Counted from the stretch's first letter, positions 1 through 8,792 are shown. The stretch: 64,000 nucleotides of DNA from Anaerovibrio lipolyticus (GCF_021531495.1 NZ_JADYTY010000006.1:1-64000), one strand, 5' to 3'. Translations and numbers: made by a program. The notes: generated by a model not told the origin, from the letters alone.

Positions 1-62
1 ACGTATGGCGAAACTCATGAAGCACTATGATGTAATCTACTAAACTTTTTTACACAAAGTTC

Positions 63-90
63 TTGACACACCCAAATGGTAAAGTAATAT
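63..90 (+). promoter_or_regulatory. Sigma-A-type promoter of the first small gene
   Basis: TTGACA at 63-68 and TAATAT at 85-90 are separated by 16 bp. The predicted transcription start falls at about 96-98, on the ATG of the following reading frame, so the message would have essentially no leader. Inferred from consensus match only. Confidence 0.5.
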
Positions 91-96
91 TACAGA

Positions 97-366
97 ATGA
101 AAATAGATGATAAAGATAAATTAAGATTTAGAGCAATAAAAGGAATACAGAGGAGCGAAATTGACAAAAGTGTTGATGAGATTTATGACAGGGATGATTT
201 AGTATTTCGTTTGTATGAAAGGTCAGAGTTTAAGTGTATTTGTTATAAAATATTTGATGGGAGTATTAAGTTAAGTGATTTGAAGAAAATGATTTGTGAA
301 AAATATATTGAATTAGTATTGAAATTAATAGATGATAAAATGCAAATAGTGGGTACTCAATCGTAA
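97..366 (+). CDS. Hypothetical 89-aa charged protein, possibly leaderless
   Basis: I do not recognise the family. The 89-residue product is rich in Lys, Asp, Glu and Ile and has no signal peptide or membrane segment. The C-terminal part looks helical. No Shine-Dalgarno sequence precedes the ATG, unlike almost every other gene in the window. Instead a good promoter places the transcript start at the ATG, so leaderless translation is possible. No strong internal start with a ribosome binding site is visible. Base composition is clearly more AT-rich than the housekeeping genes, which suggests acquired DNA. It could also be a chance open frame. Confidence 0.4.
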   Translation: MKIDDKDKLRFRAIKGIQRSEIDKSVDEIYDRDDLVFRLYERSEFKCICYKIFDGSIKLSDLKKMICEKYIELVLKLIDDKMQIVGTQS

Positions 367-373
367 AAGTTCT

Positions 374-401
374 TTGTTGTAGATATTTTTTTGTGTATAA
401 T
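374..401 (+). promoter_or_regulatory. Promoter of the frameshifted exported-protein gene
   Basis: TTGTTG at 374-379 and TATAAT at 396-401 with a 16-bp spacer. The start would be near 408, about 30 nt before the ATG at 439. Confidence 0.45.
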
Positions 402-438
402 ATAAATAGACATTGTTGTTTGTGCTGGGGGTGGGGGT

Positions 439-868
439 ATGAAAAGCAGAGTTATGAGGATTTTTCTGGTGGTCTTTATGGTAATGGCTTGTGGTGGCTT
501 CTGGTGGCTTCTGGGGATTTTCTCAGGCATAGGCCAAGGATGTTTGGGTTTATACAGTGCCGGATTCGGAATTTGGTGCAGGCTATGAGGTTTATGTGGA
601 TGATGAAAGCATCAGCGGTGCTATTCAGCGAAGTGATGAAGGCCATGTTCAGGGCATTAGCAAGCAGGTACGGAATGGCAAGGTGCTAAAGACCATAAAA
701 TGGGATTTCATCCGCATTCAGAATGAATTTTGGCGGTATCATAATACCGCTATGGACGATGAGCATTTGACTGTAGTTATGCCAGAAAGTGAAAGCTATT
801 ATGTTTTGGAATTTTGTGGAAAGAAAATAGGTTTTCCTCTAGTTATAGAAGATTTGTGGGTATATTAA
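439..868 (+). pseudogene. Frameshifted gene for a small exported or membrane-anchored protein
   Basis: An ATG at 439, behind a G-rich ribosome binding site, opens a frame that encodes a typical export signal: basic MKSRVMR followed by a hydrophobic stretch of about 25 residues containing VMAC. This frame runs into a stop shortly after 580. The mature-like sequence continues in the next frame from about 533 (KDVWVYTVPDSEFGAGYEVY and onward to the stop at 866-868), but an in-frame TAG at 530-532 cuts it off from any upstream start. A single net base shift between about 510 and 532 would join signal and body into one protein of about 140 residues. The body has the WVYT...YEVYVDDESI pattern I associate with small secreted proteins of Negativicutes, but I cannot name the family. 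The break may be a mutation or a sequencing error. A separate translation start at GTG 557 is less likely because it lacks a good ribosome binding site. Confidence 0.55.
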
Positions 869-884
869 ATTTTGGAGGTAGTTT

Positions 885-1871
885 ATGTCAGAAAAGCATT
901 TGAACTGGGCGGTATTAGGAACTGGTGTAATTGCCAATCAGATGGCGGCGGCTCTGGAGAAAATGGGGCGGCGGCTTTATGCAGTAGGTAATCGTACCCA
1001 TGATAAGGCAGTAGCCTTTGCAGAGAAATACGGCGTAGAGAAGGTCTATGACACCATTGATGATATGTTTCTGGATGAAGCTGTGGACATTATCTACATA
1101 ACTACCCCGCACAATACCCATTATGAATTTATGAAGAAGGCTTTGGAGCATGGCAAGCATATCTTCGTGGAAAAATCTATTACTCTGAACAGCCGTGAGC
1201 TGAATGAAATGCAGGCTCTGGCGGAGTCCAAGGGGCTGATTATTGGTGAGGCCATGACCATTTGGCATATGCCTATTTACAAGAAGCTGTGGGAGATTGT
1301 GCAAAGCGGCCAGTTAGGCAAGGTGCAGATGATTACCATGAATTTTGGTAGCTTCAAGGAATACAATATGGAGAATAGATTTTTCAATATGCATCTGGCA
1401 GGAGGAGCTATGCTGGATATTGGTGTCTATGCTTTGTCCATTGTCCGCAGCTTTATGGATGAAAAGCCAGAGGATATTGTGAGCCAGTGGCAGGCTTCCC
1501 CAACTGGATCTGACGAAATGGCTACTATTCTGCTGAAAAACGGTTTGGGACAGATGGCTACAGTGGCTCTGTCCATGCATTCCAAACAGCCAAAGCGGGC
1601 TATGATTAGCTGTGAAAAGGCCTATATTGAGATTATGGAATATCCTCGTGCTGATAAGGCGGTGATTGTAGATGCAGAAACCGGTGTCAGAACTGAGATT
1701 GAGGCAGGCAGTACTGCTGAGGCGCTGGGCTACGAGCTGCAGGATATGGAGCAGGCAGTAGTGACCGGGGATGTGTCTGGTTTGAAGCTGTCCTATTCTG
1801 CTGATGTAATGGAGATTATGACCAGATTACGGAAGGCCTGGAATATGAAATATCCTGGGGAACAATGGTAA
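885..1871 (+). CDS. Gfo/Idh/MocA family NAD(P)-dependent oxidoreductase
   Basis: A 328-aa cytosolic dehydrogenase. The N-terminus carries the Rossmann dinucleotide fingerprint GTGVIA (residues about 11-16). EKS at about residue 96-98 stands where the family usually has EKP, the lysine being the catalytic/cofactor residue. HMPIYKKLWEIV and GGAMLDIGVYAL are typical of the dihydrodiol dehydrogenase-like subgroup. The substrate, probably a sugar or cyclitol derivative, cannot be told from sequence. GGAGGT sits 7 nt before the ATG. It is followed by a terminator at 1888, so it appears to be transcribed alone or with the small gene upstream. Confidence 0.88.
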   Translation: MSEKHLNWAVLGTGVIANQMAAALEKMGRRLYAVGNRTHDKAVAFAEKYGVEKVYDTIDDMFLDEAVDIIYITTPHNTHYEFMKKALEHGKHIFVEKSITLNSRELNEMQALAESKGLIIGEAMTIWHMPIYKKLWEIVQSGQLGKVQMITMNFGSFKEYNMENRFFNMHLAGGAMLDIGVYALSIVRSFMDEKPEDIVSQWQASPTGSDEMATILLKNGLGQMATVALSMHSKQPKRAMISCEKAYIEIMEYPRADKAVIVDAETGVRTEIEAGSTAEALGYELQDMEQAVVTGDVSGLKLSYSADVMEIMTRLRKAWNMKYPGEQW

Positions 1872-1887
1872 GTTAGAATAGCTGTGC

Positions 1888-1928
1888 ATCTCTCCCTTTT
1901 GTTGTATAATAAGAGGGAGAGATTTTTT
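1888..1928 (+). terminator. Intrinsic terminator after the oxidoreductase gene
   Basis: ATCTCTCCCT (1888-1897) pairs with AGGGAGAGAT (1914-1923) and is followed by a T run. The loop contains TATAAT (1905-1910), so it may also hold the -10 box for thiD. Confidence 0.75.
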
Positions 1929-1950
1929 GTGTAAAGGAATGGTTTGTATT

Positions 1951-2742
1951 ATGAAAGCAGTTTTGACTATAGCAGGCAGTGATTGCAGCGGTGGGGCCGG
2001 GATTCAGGCAGATTTAAAGACCATGCTGGCCAATGGGGTATATGGCATGAGTGCCATTACTGCCCTGACGGCTCAGAATACTACTGGCGTATCGGCTATT
2101 ATGAATGTTACCCCGGAGTTTCTAGGTCAGCAGCTGGATAGTATTTTTACAGATATTTTCCCCGATGCAGTGAAAATAGGCATGGTTTCTGATAAGGAGC
2201 TAATCAGAATGATAGCAGTAAAGCTTCGTCAGTATCAGCCAAAAAATATTGTTATTGATCCGGTTATGGTGGCCACCAGCGGAGCAAGATTGATTGCAGA
2301 GGATGCTGTGGCGGTGTTGAAGCAGGAGCTGTTTCCTTTGGCCGATGTGCTGACGCCAAATATTCCAGAGGCAGAGGTACTGCTGGGAAGCAGTATTGAG
2401 ACAGCAGAGGATATGGAAAAGGCGGCAGAGGAAATCAGCCGTCAGTATGCTTGTGCTGTGCTTTGCAAGGGGGGACATAGCATTAACGATGCCAATGATC
2501 TTTTGTATAGTAGTAATCAGGCTACATGGTTTGCTGGTAAGAGAATTGCCAATCCCAATACCCACGGCACAGGCTGTACCCTGTCCTCAGCAATAGCTTC
2601 TAACCTGGCCAAGGGCCATACTATGGCAGAAGCAGTGAAGCTGGCTAAGGAGTATATATCTGGTGCCTTGGGGGCTATGCTGGATTTGGGCAAGGGCAGC
2701 GGCCCTATGGATCATGGTTATATGATATCCTGTGGCAAGTGA
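1951..2742 (+). CDS. thiD: Hydroxymethylpyrimidine/phosphomethylpyrimidine kinase
   Basis: ThiD phosphorylates HMP and HMP-phosphate to HMP-pyrophosphate for thiamine synthesis or salvage. The 263-aa product has the family's N-terminal AGSDCSGGAGIQADLKT, the central DPVMVATSGA, the CKGGH stretch and the C-terminal anion hole NPNTHGTGCTLSSAIA. I chose ATG 1951, preceded by AAAGGA, because family proteins begin near MKAVLTIAGSD; a TTG at 1927 would add eight unsupported residues. No TPP riboswitch is visible upstream and there are no other thiamine genes nearby, so this copy stands alone and may serve salvage. Confidence 0.93.
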   Translation: MKAVLTIAGSDCSGGAGIQADLKTMLANGVYGMSAITALTAQNTTGVSAIMNVTPEFLGQQLDSIFTDIFPDAVKIGMVSDKELIRMIAVKLRQYQPKNIVIDPVMVATSGARLIAEDAVAVLKQELFPLADVLTPNIPEAEVLLGSSIETAEDMEKAAEEISRQYACAVLCKGGHSINDANDLLYSSNQATWFAGKRIANPNTHGTGCTLSSAIASNLAKGHTMAEAVKLAKEYISGALGAMLDLGKGSGPMDHGYMISCGK

Positions 2743-2807
2743 TGCAGCGGTTCTTAAATTGAATTTCCAGATTTGCCAATGATGTGGCTCTATTAATGTA
2801 CTTTGTG

Positions 2808-2837
2808 TTGACTATTGGCTTGGAAATATAATATAAT
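2808..2837 (+). promoter_or_regulatory. leuS promoter
   Basis: TTGACT (2808-2813) and TATAAT (2832-2837), 18-bp spacer. Predicted start is near 2844, giving a leader of about 73 nt. Confidence 0.65.
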
Positions 2838-2864
2838 AACATTTGGTTGATTATACGAATTTGC

Positions 2865-2891
2865 GCCCTGGTTGGAATACTCAGCCAGGGC
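2865..2891 (+). promoter_or_regulatory. Short hairpin in the leuS leader
   Basis: GCCCTGG (2865-2871) pairs with CCAGGGC (2885-2891) around a 13-nt loop. It lies between the promoter and the ribosome binding site (AGGAGG 2904-2909). There is no U tract, so it is not a terminator. The leader is too short for a T-box, the usual control of leuS in Firmicutes. Confidence 0.4.
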
Positions 2892-2916
2892 AATTGATAT
2901 TTTAGGAGGCTGTGTT

Positions 2917-5394
2917 GTGGAGAAGTATTCACCCCAGAGTATAGAAAAGAAATGGCAGTCCAAATGGCTGGCTGAGAATGTTTATAAGACCGAGATGGAT
3001 CCAAAGAAGCCAAAGTATTATACTTTGGAAATGTTCCCATATCCATCTGGCAATCTACATATGGGCCATGTGCGGAATTATTCCATTGGCGATGTTTTGG
3101 CTCGCTACAAGACTATGGAGGGCTTTAATGTCATTCATCCAATGGGCTTTGATGCCTTTGGTATGCCAGCAGAGAATGCTGCTATTAAGCATGGTGTAAA
3201 GCCATCTGACTGGACCTATTCCAATATGGATAATATGAAGCGTCAGCAGCGTGAAATGGGCCTGTCCTATGACTGGGATCGCTCTGTAGCTACCTGCAGC
3301 CCTGATTATTATCGTTGGACTCAGTGGCTCTTCCAGTTGTTCTACAAGCGTGGCCTGGCTTACAAGAAAAAGGCCTATGTAAACTGGTGTGAAACCTGTG
3401 GCACAGTATTGGCCAATGAGCAGGTTATTGAGGGCAAGTGCTGGCGCTGTGATTCTCAGGTTATCAAGAAGGATTTGTCCCAGTGGTTCCTGAAGATTAC
3501 TGATTATGCTGATGTACTGTTGAAGGATTTGGATCTCTTGAAGGGCTGGCCTGATAGAGTAAAGACCATGCAGGAAAACTGGATTGGCCGCAGTGAGGGC
3601 TTGGAGTTCAATCTGGAGGTTCCAGAGCTGGGAGAGAAGATTGCTGCTTATACCACTCGTACTGATACTGTATATGGTATTACCTTCCTGGCCCTGGCAG
3701 CTGAGCATCCTTTGATTGAAAAGATTTGTGAGAACAATCCAAAGGCTCAGGAGATTAAGGATTTCTGTCAGAAGGCTCAGAATCAGTCTGAGCTGGAGCG
3801 TACCTCCTCTGAGTCCGAAAAGGAAGGTATCTTTACTGGCCTTTATGCGGTAAACCCATTTAACGGCAACAAGGTAGAAATCTGGGTTACTAATTACGTA
3901 CTGGCTGAGTACGGTACTGGTGCGGTTATTGGTGTTCCTTCTGAGGATCAGCGTGACTGGATGTTTGCTGAGAAGTACAAGCTGAATGTTATTATTACTC
4001 TCCAGCCAAAGGACAAGGAGCTGAAGCTGGAGGAAATGACTGAGGCTTATGTGGACAAGGCTGGTGTGCTGGTAAATTCTGCTGAGTTCTCTGGCATGGA
4101 CATTAAGGCTGCTATGAAGGGCATTATGGACAAGGCTGAGGCGGAGGGCTTTGGTAAGCGCCGTGTCAACTATCGTCTCCGTGACTGGTTGATTTCCCGT
4201 CAGCGTTATTGGGGTGCCCCAATTCCGGTTATTTACTGTGATGACTGTGGTGAACAGCTTGTACCAGAGGATCAGCTGCCTGTAATGCTGCCAGAGGATG
4301 TAAAGTTCGAGCAGGGTTCTGTATCTCCATTGGCTCAGAGTGAGTCCTTTGTAAACTGCACCTGTCCAAAGTGTGGCAAGCCTGCCCGTCGAGAGACTGA
4401 TACTATGGATACCTTTATTTGCTCCTCTTGGTATTATCTCCGCTATACAGATCCACACAATGACAAGATGCCATTTGCCAAGGACAAGGTAAATTACTGG
4501 GCGCCTGTAGACCAGTATATTGGCGGTATTGAGCATGCCATTCTTCATTTACTCTATTCCCGCTTCTTTACCAAGGTGCTGCGGGATGCCGGTATGGTGG
4601 ATTTTGCAGAGCCATTTACCAATCTTTTGACTCAGGGCATGGTATTGAAGGACGGGGGCAAGATGTCCAAGTCCAAGGGCAATGTAGTTTCCCCAGAGGA
4701 GATTATCGGTCAGTATGGTGCTGATACGGCTCGTCTCTTCATTCTTTTTGCTGCTCCTGTAGACCGTGATCTGGATTGGAGCGATGATGGTGTTGCTGGT
4801 GCTTATCGTTTCCTGAGACGTGTATGGCGTATTATGGAAATCTTCGAGGATAAGATTAAATCCTCCAGTGATGAATATGATATTACTGCTCTTACTGCTG
4901 AGGAAAAGGAGCTGCGCCGGATTCTTCACACCACTATCAAGAAGGTAACTGAGGATATTCGTGACCGTTTCATGTTCAACACCGCTATCAGCTCTATTAT
5001 GGAGCTGGTAAATGCTTTCTATGGCTTCCAGGATAGCAAGACCATTAATGGCGGCTTGGTAAGAGAGGTTAGCTTGAATCTCCTGAAGATGCTGGCGCCA
5101 TTTGCCCCTCATATTACTGAGGAGCTGTGGAGCATTCTTGTAGCTCAGGGCAGTATTCATCAGCAGCAGTGGCCTCAGTATGAGGAAGCAGCTACTGTTC
5201 AGGCTGAAGTAGAGATTGTATTGCAGATTAATGGCAAGGTTCGGGATCGCATTATGATTGCCACCGGTATCAGCCGTGAGGAAATGGAAACTGCGGCCAA
5301 GGCTAATGTCAGAGTGCAGGAGCTGACTGAGGGCAAAACCATTGTAAAGATGATTTGCGTACCAGACAAGCTGGTTAATGTGGTTGTAAAATAA
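2917..5394 (+). CDS. leuS: Leucine-tRNA ligase
   Basis: Class I leucyl-tRNA synthetase of 825 aa, the normal bacterial length. The HIGH-type motif appears as HMGH near residue 47, the zinc-binding CETC...CWRC module follows, then the CP1 editing domain, and KMSKS near residue 582 within [10 protein letters not shown]. The C-terminal anticodon-binding domain contains [10 protein letters not shown]. The GTG at 2917 is used because AGGAGG ends 7 nt before it; the open frame further upstream would run through the leader hairpin. Single-gene transcript: own promoter upstream and a strong terminator behind. Confidence 0.97.
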   Translation: MEKYSPQSIEKKWQSKWLAENVYKTEMDPKKPKYYTLEMFPYPSGNLHMGHVRNYSIGDVLARYKTMEGFNVIHPMGFDAFGMPAENAAIKHGVKPSDWTYSNMDNMKRQQREMGLSYDWDRSVATCSPDYYRWTQWLFQLFYKRGLAYKKKAYVNWCETCGTVLANEQVIEGKCWRCDSQVIKKDLSQWFLKITDYADVLLKDLDLLKGWPDRVKTMQENWIGRSEGLEFNLEVPELGEKIAAYTTRTDTVYGITFLALAAEHPLIEKICENNPKAQEIKDFCQKAQNQSELERTSSESEKEGIFTGLYAVNPFNGNKVEIWVTNYVLAEYGTGAVIGVPSEDQRDWMFAEKYKLNVIITLQPKDKELKLEEMTEAYVDKAGVLVNSAEFSGMDIKAAMKGIMDKAEAEGFGKRRVNYRLRDWLISRQRYWGAPIPVIYCDDCGEQLVPEDQLPVMLPEDVKFEQGSVSPLAQSESFVNCTCPKCGKPARRETDTMDTFICSSWYYLRYTDPHNDKMPFAKDKVNYWAPVDQYIGGIEHAILHLLYSRFFTKVLRDAGMVDFAEPFTNLLTQGMVLKDGGKMSKSKGNVVSPEEIIGQYGADTARLFILFAAPVDRDLDWSDDGVAGAYRFLRRVWRIMEIFEDKIKSSSDEYDITALTAEEKELRRILHTTIKKVTEDIRDRFMFNTAISSIMELVNAFYGFQDSKTINGGLVREVSLNLLKMLAPFAPHITEELWSILVAQGSIHQQQWPQYEEAATVQAEVEIVLQINGKVRDRIMIATGISREEMETAAKANVRVQELTEGKTIVKMICVPDKLVNVVVK

Positions 5395-5420
5395 TCAATC
5401 CATATAGTTAAGTCTAATTA

Positions 5421-5480
5421 ACATGATGACAGTATTAGACAGGCTTAGATGTCTGTGATAATCTGTCATCATGTTTTTCT
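5421..5480 (+). terminator. Terminator after leuS
   Basis: ACATGATGACAG (5421-5432) pairs perfectly with CTGTCATCATGT (5463-5474), with a small inner stem AGACA/TGTCT, followed by a T-rich tract. Confidence 0.85.
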
Positions 5481-5591
5481 TTTCGCAAAATAATTGGGGA
5501 TTATGATAATACCACAGCTTTATGGACAAAAATGAGAATTGTACACTGTACAAGGAAATATTACTCTTTGTCTACTGATGGTAGAAAAGTC

Positions 5592-5620
5592 TTGAATTAT
5601 GTTCATAGACAGGGTATAAT
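5592..5620 (+). promoter_or_regulatory. sstT promoter
   Basis: TTGAAT (5592-5597), 17-bp spacer, TATAAT (5615-5620). The start would be near 5627, about 37 nt before the ATG. Confidence 0.7.
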
Positions 5621-5663
5621 TGTGCATTGTTAATTAAATTTTCTATTAAAGGAGTTATTTGTT

Positions 5664-6890
5664 ATGATGAGTAATGCTTTAGCCAAATGGCAGGGCATCA
5701 GCCTGATTCTCCGAATTATTATCGGTATGATTATAGGTATTGCCTTTGCTCTTTCCGTGCCTGGCAATACGGTTTTACCTATCTTTGGTAAGGTATTTGT
5801 AGGCTTATTGAAGGGTATTGCCCCAATATTGGTATTTGTTCTGGTTATTAGTGCCTTGGCCAATGCTTCCGGTAATATTGGCGGCCGCTTCAAAAATGTA
5901 ATTTTTATTTATATTTTTGGCACTTTTTTTGCTTCTGTTACAGCAGTAATGGCCTGCCAGCTGTTTCCTGTTACTATGAAGCTGACTGATGCGGCTACAG
6001 ATGCAGCTCCAGATGGTATTGGACAGATTCTTACCACCATTATTACTAATGTAGTAGCCAACCCTGTAAATGCTTTGATGAACGGTAATTATCTCAGTAT
6101 TCTCTGCTGGGCCATTATCTTTGGCCTTGGCTTCAAGAAGCTGGCTTCCAAGGGAACCTGTGATATGGTAGCAGATTTGGCTGCTGTTGTATCCAAGGCT
6201 GTTTTCTGGATTATCCAGTTGGCACCTTTTGGTATTATGGGCTTGGTTTTCTCTGCTGTATCTGAGAACGGTCTGGAGATTTTCGTAGATTACGGTCATC
6301 TTTTGGTAGTTCTGGTTGGCTGTATGTTTGCTATGGCCTTAATTGTAAATCCATTGATTACCTTCCTCTTCCTGCATCGCAATCCATATCCATTGGTGTG
6401 GAAATGTCTGAAAATCAGTGGTGTTACTGCTTTCTTTACTAGAAGCTCCGCAGCCAATATTCCAGTTAATATGGAGTTGTGTAAGGATATGGGCTTGGAT
6501 GAGGATTTCTATTCTGTGTCCATTCCTTTGGGAGCCACCATTAACATGGAGGGTGCTGCTATTACCATTACGGTTATGGCCATGTCTGTAGCTTATACTT
6601 TGGGCATTGCGGTAGATATTCCTACGGCAATTCTCCTGTCTGTACTGTCTGCCGTAGGTGCTTGCGGTGCCTCTGGTGTGGCTGGCGGATCCCTGCTGTT
6701 GATTCCTATGGCTTGCTCCCTTTTTGGCATTAGCAATGATATTGCCATGCAGGCTGTTGGTGTAGGCTTTATTATCGGCGTGATACAGGATTCCTGTGAA
6801 ACTGGTCTGAATTCCTCTAGTGATGCTCTCTTTACGGCTATTGCTGAATTCTATGACCGCCGTAAGCAGGGCAAGGATTTTAGCTTCTAA
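5664..6890 (+). CDS. sstT: Serine/threonine:Na+ symporter SstT
   Basis: A 408-aa inner-membrane carrier of the dicarboxylate/amino acid:cation symporter (DAACS) family that imports serine and threonine with sodium. It has eight to nine hydrophobic segments and the family's signature region with a serine-rich hairpin (FFTRSSAANIPVNM), followed by SIPLGATINMEGAA and a glycine-rich GVAGGSLLLIPMACSLFG. The N-terminus (MSNALAKWQGISLILRIIIG) matches SstT more than GltP/DctA. AAAGGAG sits 9 nt before the ATG. Imported serine could feed the serine dehydratase at 33153-34702. Confidence 0.92.
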   Translation: MMSNALAKWQGISLILRIIIGMIIGIAFALSVPGNTVLPIFGKVFVGLLKGIAPILVFVLVISALANASGNIGGRFKNVIFIYIFGTFFASVTAVMACQLFPVTMKLTDAATDAAPDGIGQILTTIITNVVANPVNALMNGNYLSILCWAIIFGLGFKKLASKGTCDMVADLAAVVSKAVFWIIQLAPFGIMGLVFSAVSENGLEIFVDYGHLLVVLVGCMFAMALIVNPLITFLFLHRNPYPLVWKCLKISGVTAFFTRSSAANIPVNMELCKDMGLDEDFYSVSIPLGATINMEGAAITITVMAMSVAYTLGIAVDIPTAILLSVLSAVGACGASGVAGGSLLLIPMACSLFGISNDIAMQAVGVGFIIGVIQDSCETGLNSSSDALFTAIAEFYDRRKQGKDFSF

Positions 6891-6928
6891 AAATTCTTAG
6901 CATAAACTGTTGATTTGCTTAAAAATTA

Positions 6929-6960
6929 CAACATCTGATTTTGTTCAGGGGTTGTTTTTT
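6929..6960 (+). terminator. Terminator after sstT
   Basis: CAAC..CTGA (6929-6938) pairs with TCAG..GTTG (6945-6954), with small internal loops, followed by six T. The rest of the 6961-7088 interval is AT-rich and shows no gene. Confidence 0.6.
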
Positions 6961-7088
6961 ATGCGGGATTATAGCTTTTATTATTAATGATTACCTTGGG
7001 AAAAGAAGGAAAGGGCGGTGAGGAAACTAAATAAAACATTGTATACAATAGTCAAACAAAATGTTTTTTGTATTCATAAGCTTTTTTG

Positions 7089-7118
7089 TTGACAGCCATA
7101 AGCCATTTATGATATAAA
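7089..7118 (+). promoter_or_regulatory. alsT promoter
   Basis: TTGACA (7089-7094) and TATAAA (7113-7118), 18-bp spacer. Predicted start near 7125, giving a long leader of about 165 nt. Confidence 0.7.
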
Positions 7119-7135
7119 ATATACATCAAAAGGAA

Positions 7136-7259
7136 ATACATTCCGAAACTAAATATTCTGGGACATGGTGGTCTCCGTCGCATAAGGCGGCGGAGGTTTT
7201 TTTTAGTCAGAATTCGGATTTTGAAATAATATTCTTCAATTTATTCTTACGGAATGTAT
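7136..7259 (+). ncRNA. Structured alsT leader with nested inverted repeats and internal terminator
   Basis: Three nested pairings are visible. The outer arm ATACATTCCG (7136-7145) pairs with CGGAATGTAT (7250-7259), 10 bp perfect. The middle arm ATTCTG (7155-7160) pairs with CAGAAT (7208-7213). The inner hairpin CTCCGTCGC (7173-7181) pairs with GCGGCGGAG (7187-7195) and is followed by eight T (7197-7204), an intrinsic terminator. GGGAC (7160-7164) can instead pair with GTCTC (7171-7175), which would steal the 5' arm of the terminator. Transcripts may therefore end after about 80 nt or read through into alsT. I do not recognise a known riboswitch class. Mechanism is inferred. Confidence 0.5.
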
Positions 7260-7290
7260 AAATTATTAGGAAATGTAGGAGGTATGATTT

Positions 7291-8718
7291 ATGGATTTTG
7301 CAAAACTTATGGCAGAAGTAAATGATTTTGTCTGGGGACCGATTATGCTTGCCTTTTTGGTGGGTACAGGAATTTTTCTTACCATTCGGTTAAAGTTCCT
7401 GCCTTGGAGGAATCTACCTTATGCAATCAAGATGATTCTTAGCAAGAAGTCAGATGCTCAGGGGGATATCAGTCCTTTCCAGTCTCTGATGACTGCTTTA
7501 TCCGCTACTGTTGGTACTGGTAATATCGTAGGTGTTTCCACTGCTATGGTATTAGGTGGTCCTGGTGCCTTGGTGTGGATGTGGATTTCCGCCGCCTTTG
7601 GTCTTTCTACCAAGTATGGCGAGTCTGTACTGGCTGTTAAGTATCGCAAGACCAATAGTGTTGGTGAGATGGCTGGCGGCCCAATGTACGCTATGAAATA
7701 TGGCTTTGGTAACAAGGTTATTGGCCGAGGCTTGGCTGCACTGTTTGCTTTCTTTGCCGTATGTGCTTCCTTCGGTATTGGCAATATGACTCAGGCCAAT
7801 TCCATTTCCTCTTCCTTTAATGCAGCTTTGGGACTGGATACCACTGTTATCGGCGTGATTCTTACTCTATGCTGCTTGGCTGTACTGGTTAGAGGTATTC
7901 GCAGTATTGGTGCTGTATCCAGCGTAGTCGTACCAGCTATGGCTGCTTTCTATTTCGTAGTTTCCGTGATTGTTATTGTTGCCAATGCGGCTGCCCTGCC
8001 AGCTGGTATTGCTGAGATTTTCCGCATGGCCTTTGCACCAGAGGCAGTAGCCGGTGGTGTTGGTGGTTCCATTATTGCTTCCATGCTGAGTGCTATGCGT
8101 TGGGGTGTAGCTCGTGGTGTATTCTCCAATGAGGCAGGCCTTGGCTCTGCTCCTATTGCAGCCGCTGCTGCCAAGACTGACCATGCTTCCCGTCAGGGCT
8201 ATGTAAATATGACTGGTACCTTCTTTGATACTATGATTATCTGTGCTTTGACTGGTTTGGTAATTGCTTCTTCTGGTATGCTGGGTACTATTGATCCTGC
8301 TACTGGCAAGGCAGTTTCCGGTGCTAATTTGACGATTTTGGCTTTTTCCACTGTTTTTGGTGAGGCTGCCAAGTATATCGTATCCATTGCTTTGGCCCTC
8401 TTTGCCTTTTCCACTATTCTTGGTTGGGAATATTACGGCGAAAAGGCTCTGGAATATCTAGTTAGCAAGCGTTCCGTGCTGATGGGCTATCGTGTTCTGT
8501 TCAGCCTGATTGCCTTTGTAGGCGCAACTCAGACTCTGGATTTTGTATGGAACTTCTCTGATACTATGAATGGTCTGATGGCAATTCCAAATCTTCTGTG
8601 CTTGCTGGTACTGAACAAGGATATTGCTCATGAGTGCTTTGAGTATCAGGAGCTGGTAGTAGAGAAGGAAAAGAAGGGTGAGGAGGTAAATCTCAGCCAT
8701 CTTAGTCCTACAATTTAA
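7291..8718 (+). CDS. alsT: Sodium:alanine (glycine) symporter family protein
   Basis: A 475-aa polytopic membrane protein of the AGCS/SAF family that takes up alanine or glycine with Na+. It contains the family signature GGPMYAMKYG, the early glycine-rich TVGTGNIVGVSTAMVLGGPGA and GVFSNEAGLGSAPIAAAAA. About ten or eleven hydrophobic segments are present. AGGAGGT precedes the ATG. It is monocistronic: own promoter and leader upstream, strong terminator downstream. The exact substrate is not certain from sequence alone. Confidence 0.92.
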   Translation: MDFAKLMAEVNDFVWGPIMLAFLVGTGIFLTIRLKFLPWRNLPYAIKMILSKKSDAQGDISPFQSLMTALSATVGTGNIVGVSTAMVLGGPGALVWMWISAAFGLSTKYGESVLAVKYRKTNSVGEMAGGPMYAMKYGFGNKVIGRGLAALFAFFAVCASFGIGNMTQANSISSSFNAALGLDTTVIGVILTLCCLAVLVRGIRSIGAVSSVVVPAMAAFYFVVSVIVIVANAAALPAGIAEIFRMAFAPEAVAGGVGGSIIASMLSAMRWGVARGVFSNEAGLGSAPIAAAAAKTDHASRQGYVNMTGTFFDTMIICALTGLVIASSGMLGTIDPATGKAVSGANLTILAFSTVFGEAAKYIVSIALALFAFSTILGWEYYGEKALEYLVSKRSVLMGYRVLFSLIAFVGATQTLDFVWNFSDTMNGLMAIPNLLCLLVLNKDIAHECFEYQELVVEKEKKGEEVNLSHLSPTI

Positions 8719-8737
8719 TTATTATTAAGCTCAAAAA

Positions 8738-8792
8738 GGGGTACAGTTGGCAGGTTGAAATAGGACCTGACCTTCTGTGCCCATTATTTTTT
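8738..8792 (+). terminator. Terminator after alsT
   Basis: GGGTACAG (8739-8746) pairs with CTGTGCCC (8775-8782), with an inner AGGT/ACCT stem, followed by TTATTTTTT. It also faces the convergent AraC gene. Confidence 0.75.

Noticed and set aside
1-43. Possible C-terminal end of an upstream gene (frame 2, ending TAA at 41-43)
   Set aside because: Only 13 codons are visible and no frame is distinctive, so no gene can be supported.
393-689. Open frame of 98 codons overlapping the frameshifted exported-protein gene
   Set aside because: No ribosome binding site, Trp/Met/Cys-rich composition typical of an out-of-frame read, and it covers both the signal peptide and the body of the better candidate.
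1905-1910. TATAAT in the loop of the terminator before thiD as a firm promoter
   Set aside because: No acceptable -35 box lies 16-18 bp upstream, so it is noted only within the terminator entry.
3055-4548. Long minus-strand open frame opposite leuS; similar long antisense frames lie opposite lutB (15540-17489), sdhA (26126-27979), sdhB to the M16 gene (28006-30087), argJ-argB (38402-40387) and argG-argH (42735-45363)
   Set aside because: They mirror conserved genes, lack ribosome binding sites and have no protein-like motifs. They result from codon bias on the coding strand.
7125-7204. T-box riboswitch in the alsT leader, because TGGTGG followed by CTCCG and a terminator resembles the T-box antiterminator
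   Set aside because: Only about 45 nt separate the promoter from this point, too short for Stem I and specifier loop, and the conserved T-box core is not matched.
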